A DNA stretch of 37,014 bases from Gammaproteobacteria bacterium (GCA_919902765.1 CAKKRP010000084.1:1-37014); one strand, 5' to 3'. Numbered from the stretch's first letter, positions 16,070-24,456 are shown. The notes: generated by a model not told the origin, from the letters alone. Program-made: numbers and translations.

Positions 16070-17157
16070 ACGCCCAGCGCGCAATGCCCCGCTGGGGAGG
16101 CGTTGTCGCCGCCCTCATGTTTTGGGGCCTAGCGGGCTGCGCCACGCTGTTCAATCCGCAACCGCAAAAAGTATATATCAGCGCGCAAGACGACGGGCGC
16201 ACCGTGCCGGTGATCGCGGAGATAGACGGGCGCGAACACTATACCGTGCGTTTGCCGATGGATGTGCCGCTGACCCCGGCGTCCAGGGGCGACACTACCG
16301 TCACCATCAATGACCCGTGTTATGACGCGGTGAAGCAGGTGCTAGAAGAACACACCAACGCCATTTCCTTATTAAATTTTGCGAACTATTTTGTCGGTGC
16401 GTTGATTGATTACAATTCCGGCGCGATGTGGATGTTTGAAAACCCGGTGGTGATACCCGTGCGGCGGCGCTCGCCCGCGCCGTGCGCGAGCGAATCCGCG
16501 AATTCGGCCAAGCCTGCCCGCGTGTTGTCGCTGCCGCCACCACGCGTCAGGCATCACCGATTGCATGGCGGCTTCGCATCGGCGAGCGGTTATGGCAATG
16601 GCAAAGATTTCGCGCGCGGCAGTAGCGCCGGGGGTTTTGCGGCCGGCTATGAATACATGTTGTCCGACACGCTAGGCGTACAACTGCGCAGTAGCGGTAT
16701 GGGGAATTATACCGGCGGCGACTATACACAAGGACATATGCAAACGTCCTTATCTACTCAAACACTAACACTGCGCCACTATTTTCCGCGTATACGCGGT
16801 ATGTATGTCGGCGTTGGGTTAGGTAACAATACGGTTTCCACGGCATATTCGCGCGCCTATCCCAAGTCGAATCCGGCCTGGTTTGAGCCGCCTTACACTT
16901 ATAATGATGCGACCGTTAGCAGCAGCCAAAGTTACCTGGCGATAGATGTCGGCTGGCGTACGCACGGCGCGGTTTTCATCGGTGTGGATGTGCAACTCGC
17001 CGCACCTGCCTTGACGCTCGCGCGTGATCGGAATCCTCAGCAAGCGCATGATGCAGACACTATTACCGATCTACAGGATCGCAAAAAAGTCGTTGATATC
17101 AACGAGTCATTGCTCAAGGCCAGTCAATTTAATTTTTATTTAGGCCTCGCATTCTAA
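16066..17157 (+). CDS. Lipoprotein fused to a C-terminal outer-membrane barrel
   Basis: 363 residues. A lipoprotein signal peptide ends in LAGC (Cys25, next residue Ala, so outer-membrane sorting is expected). Residues 26-135 form a small domain starting ATLFNPQPQKVYI and ending near GAMWMFENPVVIPVRR, resembling PEGA-like lipoprotein domains. A Pro/Arg/Ser-rich linker (about 136-165) leads to strand-rich sequence that ends in FYLGLAF. That terminal Phe is the usual BAM recognition end of a beta-barrel. The gene is coupled to the preceding barrel gene by ATGA. The parts are clear but the function is unknown. Confidence 0.72.
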   Translation: MNAQRAMPRWGGVVAALMFWGLAGCATLFNPQPQKVYISAQDDGRTVPVIAEIDGREHYTVRLPMDVPLTPASRGDTTVTINDPCYDAVKQVLEEHTNAISLLNFANYFVGALIDYNSGAMWMFENPVVIPVRRRSPAPCASESANSAKPARVLSLPPPRVRHHRLHGGFASASGYGNGKDFARGSSAGGFAAGYEYMLSDTLGVQLRSSGMGNYTGGDYTQGHMQTSLSTQTLTLRHYFPRIRGMYVGVGLGNNTVSTAYSRAYPKSNPAWFEPPYTYNDATVSSSQSYLAIDVGWRTHGAVFIGVDVQLAAPALTLARDRNPQQAHDADTITDLQDRKKVVDINESLLKASQFNFYLGLAF

Positions 17158-17190
17158 GAATATGTTCTATAAAGTCGTCTGCGCGTCACA

Positions 17191-17218
17191 TTGACGTAGT
17201 GGCGCTAAGGGTTATACT
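17191..17218 (+). promoter_or_regulatory. Sigma-70 type promoter for the CPBP-family gene
   Basis: TTGACG at 17191-17196 and TATACT at 17213-17218 are separated by 16 bases, a close match to consensus. It lies 47 bases before the ATG at 17266. Confidence 0.6.
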
Positions 17219-17265
17219 GTATTCACTCGCGGCCTCGCCACACCCCGGATTCTCGGTAAAAGAGC

Positions 17266-17907
17266 ATGGAAATATTGTTTTTGCCGGTATTACTAGCGTT
17301 ATTGACCAGCAGTGTCGCTTACGGCATCGCCTACACGCGCACCCATGATCGCTATATCGCGGGCATGGCGGTGCAGCGCTACGCTATTTGGTATGCGCCG
17401 TTGATATTATTGATGTTGTGGCCGGTGTTTAGCCTGCGCGTCGGTCACAGCGGCACGCAATATATTCAATTCGATAATGTGCCGCACGATTTGTTTTTTG
17501 GTTTATGCGCAGGCGCGCTGCTGGGGCATGCAGGTTTGACGTTCGCCAATTGGGTCAGCCGTCGTTATCCGGGGTATGCGAACAATAATCAACGCAATAT
17601 TATCGATATGATCGGCTTGATATTGATTACGCCGGTGGTTGAAGAGGTGTTATTCCGAGGTTTCGGTTTTGAAATGTCCTCACCCTTGGGCCTCGCCTAC
17701 GGTGTGTTGATCCCGTCCTTGGCGTTTGCGTTGTGGCGTATGAACCCCTATCTCACGGCACCGGCGTTTTTGTTCGGGTTGGTCGCGTCGGGCTTGTATT
17801 TGTATACGCAGAGTTTATTTGCGCCCATCGTCGCGCACATGATCAGCAATTTTGCGTACTGGCGGTGGTCGACCGCGCATCTTAGCGTTGCGCGCAGCGA
17901 ACAATAG
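17266..17907 (+). CDS. CPBP-type intramembrane protein with an altered active site
   Basis: 213 residues with about six membrane segments. The first CPBP/CAAX-protease motif EEVLFR lies at 126-131, and the last motif HMISN at 191-195. The middle motif normally reads FxxxH, but here it is FALWR with Arg158 in place of His. Family members cleave prenylated or other membrane substrates, or act as immunity proteins. With one of the expected metal or catalytic residues changed, this one may be altered or inactive. It has its own promoter and meets the convergent gene at 17918. Confidence 0.8.
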   Translation: MEILFLPVLLALLTSSVAYGIAYTRTHDRYIAGMAVQRYAIWYAPLILLMLWPVFSLRVGHSGTQYIQFDNVPHDLFFGLCAGALLGHAGLTFANWVSRRYPGYANNNQRNIIDMIGLILITPVVEEVLFRGFGFEMSSPLGLAYGVLIPSLAFALWRMNPYLTAPAFLFGLVASGLYLYTQSLFAPIVAHMISNFAYWRWSTAHLSVARSEQ

Positions 17908-17917
17908 CCGTAGCGCG

Positions 17918-19024
17918 CTATTTCGCTTGCGCCGTTTTAATTAAATCCAATGCGTGCGCGAAGGCCTGAAATTGGACTGCGGAGTTTTCGAGCTGACGCA
18001 GTTTGTCGTGGCGGCGTGGCGTATCCAGACGACTGAGTTTAGCCGCTTGGCGATAAAATTCCGGCCAGCGATGTCCGGCGTGTGCGAATAACGAGGTGAA
18101 GGCGGGGATATGGTCTTCATAGGCGGCGGTGACGACAAAGCGCGCGTTATTGACCGGTTGTTTAAACCAGTCGGCGTAATGCGCGGGTAAACTGCCTTGT
18201 TGTTGCAATTCGTTAGAGTGTTCGCGCAAGTGGCGAAAAACCAATTGCTTGGCGGATTCAAGTTCTTCAGGCGTCAGCGGCAAGGCATAAAGGTCGCGCA
18301 AGGCCGTGCGCGTAAGATTGATGAGAGCCAAAAATTCTTCGCGTTTTTCTAGGTTGGTCAAATAATTTGCGATCGCGGTATCGGCGTCCGGGCGGCTGCG
18401 CAGCCAAAATAAAACGCCTATGCGTTCTACCGCCGTGGCGAAGGATTCGTTGAATTCGGTGTCGTCTTTGATGAACACCTTTTGGTGCGCGAGTTCATGA
18501 AAAATCCGCGACGCGATGTGCGTTTCGCTCCAGTCTATCATGGTGTTGAGCACGGGATCGGCCAGCCAGCCGAGTGTCGAGTAGGCGGGTACGCCGCCGA
18601 CATAGACATCGTTGCCGTCTTTTTCCAATTGCAGTGCAAATTCGCGCGCCTCGCTCTCTGAATAGTAGCCGCGATAGTTGACGCAACCCACCACCATGAA
18701 ACACCATTTCATCGGCGTCAACGAGTAGCGCGGCGTCGCAAACACATTCCATACGACGTATTGGCGTTTGATATCGGAATAGGTGCGATAACTATCGTTG
18801 TCGGGCAAGCCCAGCGCGCGGCTGGCGAATTCGCGTACCGCGACGACGCGCGTCAATTTTTGTTTCAGCACGGCGGGGGTACGGAGGTCTTGCAGCAAGT
18901 CGTCTATGGATTCCTGATGGCTTAATACGCCCAGGTGCCCCTCGACCGACTGTGCATAATAATTGGCAGGCGAGCACGCCGTGCATAGGGTCGCGACACC
19001 TATCCAATGCCATACGCTACGCAT
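17918..19024 (-). CDS. Predicted aminopeptidase lipoprotein (COG4324)
   Basis: 368 residues. A lipobox ending TAC with Cys17 suggests membrane anchoring, and the next residue (Ser) fits outer-membrane sorting. A gluzincin-like zinc motif HELAH lies at 176-180, followed by NESFATAVE at 192-200 that supplies the third zinc ligand. Conserved YCxx-like spacing is not seen, but GYYSESEAREFA and the whole length match the COG4324 predicted aminopeptidases. It would act on peptides in the periplasm. Substrate and role are not known. Confidence 0.88.
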   Translation of the reverse strand: MRSVWHWIGVATLCTACSPANYYAQSVEGHLGVLSHQESIDDLLQDLRTPAVLKQKLTRVVAVREFASRALGLPDNDSYRTYSDIKRQYVVWNVFATPRYSLTPMKWCFMVVGCVNYRGYYSESEAREFALQLEKDGNDVYVGGVPAYSTLGWLADPVLNTMIDWSETHIASRIFHELAHQKVFIKDDTEFNESFATAVERIGVLFWLRSRPDADTAIANYLTNLEKREEFLALINLTRTALRDLYALPLTPEELESAKQLVFRHLREHSNELQQQGSLPAHYADWFKQPVNNARFVVTAAYEDHIPAFTSLFAHAGHRWPEFYRQAAKLSRLDTPRRHDKLRQLENSAVQFQAFAHALDLIKTAQAK

Positions 19025-19149
19025 AGATCACTACCACCAATGGGATAAACACATCATACTCCTAAGTCTTAATCTATGTCGTCCAAGGGTTCTCTCCTCC
19101 GTAATAAATTGCAATAATAGGTAGCCGTCATTTGGACTGATCACCTTTT

Positions 19150-20400
19150 ATGAATGAAAACAAACCCTTACAAATCTACCTCGTGGGCGGCGCGGTGCGC
19201 GACCAACTCTTGGGCCTGCCGGTGCGCGAACGCGACTGGGTGGTAGTAGGGGCTGTCCCGGAAGATCTGTTAAATCAAGGCTTTAAGGCCGTAGGCCGCG
19301 ATTTTCCGGTGTTTTTGCACCCGCAAACGCACGAGGAATACGCGCTCGCCCGTACAGAACGTAAGACCGCGCCCGGCTATAAAGGGTTCGTCGTGCATGC
19401 CGCACCCGATGTCAGCTTGCAAGCGGATTTGGCGCGTCGTGACCTCACTATTAACGCGCTCGCGCAGACCCCGACCGGCACGCTCATCGACCCCTATGGC
19501 GGGCAGGCGGATATCCAGGCGCGCCAGTTACGTCATGTCTCGCCCGCCTTTGTTGAAGACCCGGTGCGTATCTTGCGCGTGGCGCGCTTTGCCGCGCGTT
19601 TCGCCCCATTGGGTTTCACCATCGCCACCGCGACCATGGATTTAATGCGCGGGATGGTGACCTCGGGCGAGGTGGATGCGCTGGTCCCGGAGCGCGTATG
19701 GGCCGAGACGTATAAGGCCCTGAGCGAGCACGCCCCATCGCAATATTTCAGCGTGTTGCGCGCCTGCGGGGCCTTGGCGCGGCTATTTCCGGAGCTCGAC
19801 GCCTTGTTCGGCGTGCCGCAACCGCCGCAATATCATCCCGAAATAGATACCGGTGTACATACCTTATTGGTGCTCGACCAAGCGGCCTTATTGAGCAACG
19901 ATAATGTCGTGCGTTTCGCCGCTTTGACGCATGATTTAGGCAAGGCCGCCACCCCGCCGGAACTCTGGCCCAAACACCATGGGCACGAACAACGCACGCC
20001 GCCGTTGGTGCGGCGCATGTGTAAGCGCTTGCGCGCGCCTAATCAATATATGGACGTGGCGGAAAAAGTGGGGCGTTGGCACGGCATTATCCACAAGGCC
20101 TTGGAGTTGCGCCCGGCCACGCTGTTGGGGATGTTTGATCGCTTGGACGTGTGGCGCAGGCCGGAACGCTTGGCGCAAATCTTACTCGCCTGTCGCGCCG
20201 ATGCGGCAGGTCGGCCCGGCTTCGAATCGACCCCCTATCCGCAAGCCGATTATGTCGCCGCAGCGTTTAGTGCATGCGCCCGATGCAGCGGTGCCGCGTG
20301 GGTGCAACAAGGCCTGCAAGGCCGGCAGATCGCGCAGGCATTACGTAAGCAGCGCTTGGAGGCGTTGCGCCAGTTTAAGGCGCAGTGGCAAGGCCGTTAG
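19150..20400 (+). CDS. cca: Multifunctional CCA tRNA nucleotidyltransferase
   Basis: 416 residues, the length of the gammaproteobacterial type with an HD domain. The N-terminus has LVGGAVRDQLLGLPVRERDWVVVG, holding the nucleotidyltransferase signature, followed by RRDLTINALAQ. The later HD region contains ALTHDLGKAATPPE. The enzyme adds or repairs the CCA end of tRNAs, and the HD domain gives phosphohydrolase activity in E. coli. No strong ribosome binding site is visible. The 125 bases upstream hold no clear promoter. Confidence 0.96.
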   Translation: MNENKPLQIYLVGGAVRDQLLGLPVRERDWVVVGAVPEDLLNQGFKAVGRDFPVFLHPQTHEEYALARTERKTAPGYKGFVVHAAPDVSLQADLARRDLTINALAQTPTGTLIDPYGGQADIQARQLRHVSPAFVEDPVRILRVARFAARFAPLGFTIATATMDLMRGMVTSGEVDALVPERVWAETYKALSEHAPSQYFSVLRACGALARLFPELDALFGVPQPPQYHPEIDTGVHTLLVLDQAALLSNDNVVRFAALTHDLGKAATPPELWPKHHGHEQRTPPLVRRMCKRLRAPNQYMDVAEKVGRWHGIIHKALELRPATLLGMFDRLDVWRRPERLAQILLACRADAAGRPGFESTPYPQADYVAAAFSACARCSGAAWVQQGLQGRQIAQALRKQRLEALRQFKAQWQGR

Positions 20401-20568
20401 GGGGTGGCTGGGTGGGTGTATGCTACCGTTCCTTGCGCGGTCCTGGGCCATTGCAAGCAGTGCTGGTTACTGGTAGATAAGCTAGGAATGCGGCGGTGCA
20501 GCGCTTGGATTGCATGCTCAAGGTGAAAACCGTACCATAGGCGGGTGGGTGAGTTACGGGGTAAAACT

Positions 20569-20934
20569 ATGTTGTCATTGGAAGATTTAAGCTTTCATAT
20601 ACAGAGAGATAGCTACGCGGGCAGTTCGGTATGTACCGTGTGGTATAGCTATGCGGTGAAATGCGATGGCAAAAACCTTAATGTTCCGCTGGAATTCTGG
20701 GTAGATTTATGGGGGGAAGGCATATTGCGTGAGCGTGCCTTGGGTGACTCGGTGTATGACGATCATCGCGCCACGGCCGCAGTGCGCATGACGCACGAGC
20801 GCCATTTTCAAGTGCCGTGTACGATCCTCAACGAAGAACTCGGTAAGGATGAGATATTTCTGCGCTTGCACGCGCGGTTCATCGACGGTCAGGAGTTTTT
20901 TTGGGATAGCGCTGTCGTGCAAGATCGCTTTTAA
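20569..20934 (+). CDS. Unknown 121-residue cytoplasmic protein
   Basis: 121 residues from the ATG at 20569 (GGGG just upstream); a GTG at 20545 is an alternative. No signal peptide or membrane segment is visible. The composition is ordinary, with many aromatic and acidic residues, and the pattern of short strands (CTVWYSYAVKC, NVPLEFWVDLW, FQVPCTIL, IFLRLHARFI) suggests a beta-rich domain. I do not recognise a family. It ends 29 bases before the proposed start of the GGDEF gene, so the two may be cotranscribed. Confidence 0.7.
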   Translation: MLSLEDLSFHIQRDSYAGSSVCTVWYSYAVKCDGKNLNVPLEFWVDLWGEGILRERALGDSVYDDHRATAAVRMTHERHFQVPCTILNEELGKDEIFLRLHARFIDGQEFFWDSAVVQDRF

Positions 20935-20951
20935 CCCAGCCGCGCCCTGCT

Positions 20952-20957
20952 AAGGAG
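20952..20957 (+). promoter_or_regulatory. Strong ribosome binding site that points to a CTG start
   Basis: AAGGAG lies six bases before an in-frame CTG at 20964 and far from the first standard start, a TTG at 20994 that has no Shine-Dalgarno sequence. Confidence 0.5.
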
Positions 20958-20963
20958 CATACT

Positions 20964-22250
20964 CTGCCCCAAGTTTCGTTAAAAACACGGTTTTTGGCTG
21001 CGGCCGGGATTACGCTCACGCCGTTGTTGGTGGTGGCGGGCATCGCGGCGTGGCGCTTGGATATTACCACCAGTGCCTATGAGATCGCCCATCAACAATA
21101 CATCGAGGGTGCCTTTGTCGCAAAGGAGATAGAGGCGCGCTTGCTCAAATTGCCGGTGGTCATTGATCCGTTTTTACGCAACGGCGACAACAGCGTGCTC
21201 GATTATTTTTTGCAGATCGAATTGGAAATCGACGCCTTATTCCGCCAGTTAAATTCCGGGCAGGCGTTGAGCGATGCGGACCGCGCGTTGTTAAATGAGG
21301 CGCGTAAAGGATGGGGCGATATCAATGCGCTCAATAGCGAACTAACCGGTCAACCGTTGCGCTGGAATGAAACGGATCGCCGGGGTGTGGTGGCCCAAAT
21401 GACGGCAAATATCGATAAAATCGGTATTTTATTAAATCGCTATGTCGAATCGACGCTGGCCAATACACAGGTCAACTGGAATATCGCCTACGCCAATAAG
21501 TTGAGCAGCGGATGGATACTGGCGCTGACCGTCGCGTTAGGCGTGATCGTGACCGTGTTGGCCAATGTATGGGCCGCACGCACGGTGTTATTGCCGTTGC
21601 AGCGGATTGAGCGCGGGCTACATCGCAAGCGTGTGTTGGACACCATGGCCTTGGATCATCGACCGGCCAACGAATTGGTGCAGTTGGGCTTGGTCGTTTC
21701 TACGCTGGTGGAGCGTGGCGAGCGCCTGCAACGAGAATTAGAATATTTGACCAGTCACGATTCGGTGACCGGTATGTATGATCGCGGTAAATTTCAGGAG
21801 CTGCTGTATCAAGAGTTGCAACGCGCGAAACGTTACAATCGGGCGTTTTCTTTGTTGTTGGTAAGCATCGATCAATTGGGCGATATCAATCACGACTACG
21901 GGCGTTTGGTCGGCGATTCGGTGTTAAGCACGGTGGGGGCGCAACTTGTCGGTGCCGTGCGGCCTACCGATATCGCGGCGCGTTATGGCGGCGAGGAGGT
22001 TGCGATTATATTGCCCGAGACTTCTAATGAAGGGGCGGCGGAGACTTCCGATCGGGTGCGCCAATTGGTCGCGCAAAGCGTTTATAACATCGGCGACGGC
22101 ATCAAACGCAGTATCACCGTGAGCCTGAGTATCACCACTTATCCGAACGATGTGAGCAATGAGATAGATTTATTTGCGCTCGCCGAACGCGCGCTGCACG
22201 TGGCAAAAAATCTGGGCGGTAATCGCGTCGTGTTGGCGCGTGAGGTTTAG
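20964..22250 (+). CDS. Membrane-anchored GGDEF diguanylate cyclase
   Basis: 428 residues if translation starts at the CTG at 20964, or 418 from the TTG at 20994. The CTG start gives the N-terminus PQVSLKTRFLAAAG, a natural basic lead into the first membrane segment. A periplasmic helical sensor of about 140 residues, a second membrane segment (near SGWILALTVALGVIVTVLA) and a HAMP-like linker follow. The catalytic motif is GGEEV rather than GGDEF or GGEEF. RPTD lies five residues upstream, as in the inhibitory product-binding site. It probably makes cyclic di-GMP in response to a periplasmic cue. Its stop overlaps the next start by one base. Confidence 0.85.
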   Translation: MPQVSLKTRFLAAAGITLTPLLVVAGIAAWRLDITTSAYEIAHQQYIEGAFVAKEIEARLLKLPVVIDPFLRNGDNSVLDYFLQIELEIDALFRQLNSGQALSDADRALLNEARKGWGDINALNSELTGQPLRWNETDRRGVVAQMTANIDKIGILLNRYVESTLANTQVNWNIAYANKLSSGWILALTVALGVIVTVLANVWAARTVLLPLQRIERGLHRKRVLDTMALDHRPANELVQLGLVVSTLVERGERLQRELEYLTSHDSVTGMYDRGKFQELLYQELQRAKRYNRAFSLLLVSIDQLGDINHDYGRLVGDSVLSTVGAQLVGAVRPTDIAARYGGEEVAIILPETSNEGAAETSDRVRQLVAQSVYNIGDGIKRSITVSLSITTYPNDVSNEIDLFALAERALHVAKNLGGNRVVLAREV

Positions 22251-22690
22251 TGAAGCGGGTATCGAGTCAGGCGAAAAAAAATCCGTTGCAGCCACGCGTG
22301 GCGGTTGCGGCGGTCGTGGTGCGTGACAGTCACGTATTGTTGATACAGCGGCGTCATGCGCCGAATGCCGGGTTATGGACGTTTCCGGGCGGCAAGGTGG
22401 GCTGGGGCGAGAGTTTGGCGCAGGCCGTGGCGCGCGAGGTGTTGGAAGAAACTCAAATACACATCGAAGTGGTGCAGCCGCTGTACGTATTCGATCTGAT
22501 CGAAACCCATAACGGGTTTCATTACGTAATCATCGACTATATCGCACGTTGGCGCGCAGGCGAACCGCGCGCCGCCGATGATGCGTCGGCAGTGCGTTGG
22601 TTTGATCGCGCGGCGTGGTTGAGCGCTGAGGTCGAGCCGCGCACCCGGCGATTACTGGAGCAGAGTTGGCGACACTTGGTTACCGCATAA
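22250..22690 (+). CDS. Nudix hydrolase
   Basis: 146 residues from a GTG at 22250 that shares a base with the preceding TAG stop. The Nudix box is complete: GGKVGWGESLAQAVAREV followed by LEETQIHI. It hydrolyses a nucleoside diphosphate linked to another group; RRHAPNAGLWTFPGG resembles ADP-ribose pyrophosphatase-like and MutT-like members, but the substrate cannot be assigned. It is translationally linked to the GGDEF gene and ends before a hairpin. Confidence 0.9.
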   Translation: MKRVSSQAKKNPLQPRVAVAAVVVRDSHVLLIQRRHAPNAGLWTFPGGKVGWGESLAQAVAREVLEETQIHIEVVQPLYVFDLIETHNGFHYVIIDYIARWRAGEPRAADDASAVRWFDRAAWLSAEVEPRTRRLLEQSWRHLVTA

Positions 22691-22691
22691 A

Positions 22692-22730
22692 ATATTGCGC
22701 GAGGTTGTGCATAGCGACCTCGCGCAATAT
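22692..22730. terminator. Terminator hairpin between convergent genes
   Basis: A perfect 14-base stem (22692-22705 with 22717-22730) encloses an 11-base loop. It sits between the Nudix stop and the stop of the minus-strand TraB/GumN gene. On the minus strand it runs into ATATTTTATG, so termination is best for the minus-strand gene; on the plus strand no T-run follows. Confidence 0.75.
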
Positions 22731-22732
22731 CG

Positions 22733-23671
22733 TCAATACACCAAGGTCAGTTGATATCCGCGTTGTTTGAGCAAGTTCAGTACCCCTTCATTGCCCGGCA
22801 AATGCATAGCGCCGATGGCCGCAAACGTAGTTTCCGTACGCATTAAACGCATGATACGCACCGCCATCTGGTGATTGCGATCAGTGATTAAATAACGCAT
22901 CAAGGTTTCGTTAATCAAGGGGTCGGAGAAGTTGAAGATCTCACTATTTAAACGCATCAGGCCCGATAAGTCGCGTTTTAAATAATAATCATGCGCGGAT
23001 TCCAATATTTTATCGGCGTTTCCGGCGTGTTCCAATACCGAGCTTAATAAAATGACTTGCTGCGATATATCGATCTCTTGAAACGGGCGCAATTGTTCGG
23101 CAATGGTTTCGAGGCCGTTGATGCTCAGATTGCGTTGCTGCGCATGTTTCATCAGGTGCAGGTCAAGAAAATCGCCGCTGCGGGTGCGTGGCAAGCTCAG
23201 GGTGGCGATTATCAGCCATACTTGCATGCGTGATGCGGCGGATTGCGGAATACCGCGCGCAACCAACGTGCTCACGGTGCGTTCGTACAGCGATTTGTCG
23301 AGCAGTGTCGCTAAGCGATCCGGCTCCGGGTAATACATAAATTTAGACATGGTTTCAGTGGCGCGATCATCCATCACTAATTCCATGGCGAAACTTTTAC
23401 TTTGATTGATGGCATCGGTCACGATCAGCGGTACATTCACGACGCGCGGGTCGTCGCTATGCATGGTGCCATAGACGTAACCGGTCTTGCTGCCGGCCTT
23501 CTCGACACGCCATAAAAGGCCATGGGTAAATGTGCGTTCAATGGGGGGGGCGGAGGCCCACTCATCTTCGCCCACGCCGGGATTGAAATCCGGGGGTAAG
23601 GCGGCGCAGCCACTCACACTCAACACCACGCCGCAGGCCCAAAATCGCCACTGTTGTATTTTCCGACTCAT
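22733..23671 (-). CDS. TraB/GumN family lipoprotein
   Basis: 312 residues. A lipobox ends VSGC with Cys22. The family motif GTMHSDDP follows KTGYVYG, and the second half of the signature, GAMHLPGNEGVLNLLKQRGY, lies at the C-terminus. TraB/GumN proteins are thought to be metalloproteases; some inhibit pheromones, but in most bacteria the role is unknown. The start codon lies 253 bases from the divergent thioredoxin-fold gene. A run of eight cytosines on the coding strand sits near codon 40 and could be prone to slippage. Confidence 0.87.
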   Translation of the reverse strand: MSRKIQQWRFWACGVVLSVSGCAALPPDFNPGVGEDEWASAPPIERTFTHGLLWRVEKAGSKTGYVYGTMHSDDPRVVNVPLIVTDAINQSKSFAMELVMDDRATETMSKFMYYPEPDRLATLLDKSLYERTVSTLVARGIPQSAASRMQVWLIIATLSLPRTRSGDFLDLHLMKHAQQRNLSINGLETIAEQLRPFQEIDISQQVILLSSVLEHAGNADKILESAHDYYLKRDLSGLMRLNSEIFNFSDPLINETLMRYLITDRNHQMAVRIMRLMRTETTFAAIGAMHLPGNEGVLNLLKQRGYQLTLVY

Positions 23672-23819
23672 TGATTCCCTCTCATTTTCACAGTCTATAC
23701 TATTGTTTTGACTCGCTTTCCAAACCTATTCGCGCAGGTCTGGTTGGCGGTCGTGGGCGTGTAAGCCACGTTTCCCACTCCTTTGCCCTGTGTTGTGCCG
23801 CACATTATTATGTTTGCCA

Positions 23820-23853
23820 ATAAGCTATAATTAATATATTCGAATATAAGCTA
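23820..23853. promoter_or_regulatory. AT-rich palindrome flanked by direct repeats
   Basis: Within the 253-base divergent gap (23672-23924), a 14-base perfect palindrome TATATTCGAATATA (23835-23848) overlaps the second of two copies of ATAAGCTA (23820-23827 and 23846-23853). A TATAAT lies at 23826-23831, but no matching -35 is seen, and another TATACT lies at 23893-23898. The layout suggests a regulator-binding site controlling one or both divergent genes. The rest of the gap shows nothing clear. Confidence 0.4.
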
Positions 23854-23924
23854 ATACTGTTAACCCGTTCCAGCGGGACTAGCGTTCTAGTGTATACTAA
23901 CTTTTAATGGCGATGGAGGGGTAG

Positions 23925-24419
23925 GTGATTAAAATGGTACAACTTACTCGATTTTTAGTATTGATTTATCTGGGATTGGGTGGATCCGCGTCGGCCTTGG
24001 ACGAAGGTACGGATTTACAATCCGCAGGCAAGCTTGCGCGCCAACGCGGGGTGCCGGTGATGGTGGTGTTTTCCGCTCGGCATTGTGAATATTGCGAGCG
24101 TTTGCAGAACGAACACGTAGACCCTATGTTGTTGCAAGCGGAATACCGCGAACATTTGGTCGTCCTCCGCGTCACCGTGGATCGGCCCGGTGACATACGC
24201 GATTTCGCGGGCGTCGCGGTGCCGCCGGACGAATTCGCCAATCGCTACGCAGTGCAGATTACGCCGACGGTGATATTTTTTGATGATCAAGGCCGTATGC
24301 TGACTAAAAAATTAGAGGGTTACACCAACCCGGCGTTTTATGGCTATTATCTCGACGACGCGATAGCCATTGCGCGGGGTAAATTGAACGCAAAAAGCCC
24401 GCCTGCGCAACGCCTATAG
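23925..24419 (+). CDS. Secreted thioredoxin-fold protein (SoxW-like)
   Basis: 164 residues from a GTG at 23925, which has GGAGG five bases upstream; an ATG at 23934 is the alternative. A signal peptide ends near SASA (residue 24). The redox motif is CEYC at Cys54-Cys57, preceded by FSARH rather than the usual tryptophan. The cis-proline loop ITPTVIFFD follows. It is likely a periplasmic thiol-disulfide protein that reduces or isomerises partner disulfides. Partners are not evident from the neighbours. Confidence 0.87.
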   Translation: MIKMVQLTRFLVLIYLGLGGSASALDEGTDLQSAGKLARQRGVPVMVVFSARHCEYCERLQNEHVDPMLLQAEYREHLVVLRVTVDRPGDIRDFAGVAVPPDEFANRYAVQITPTVIFFDDQGRMLTKKLEGYTNPAFYGYYLDDAIAIARGKLNAKSPPAQRL

Positions 24420-24456
24420 CCCGCGCGCGTAGTCTAACCACAGGCCTGTTGTCTAA

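Noticed and set aside
16786-16799. Perfect 14-base palindrome CCGCGTATACGCGG
   Set aside because: It lies inside the coding part of the barrel-lipoprotein gene in a region rich in CGCG, and encodes ordinary residues. Chance is the simplest explanation.
20401-20568. Gap after cca examined for a tRNA or small RNA
   Set aside because: No cloverleaf, terminator or promoter pattern could be recognised. It holds only G-rich spacer sequence.
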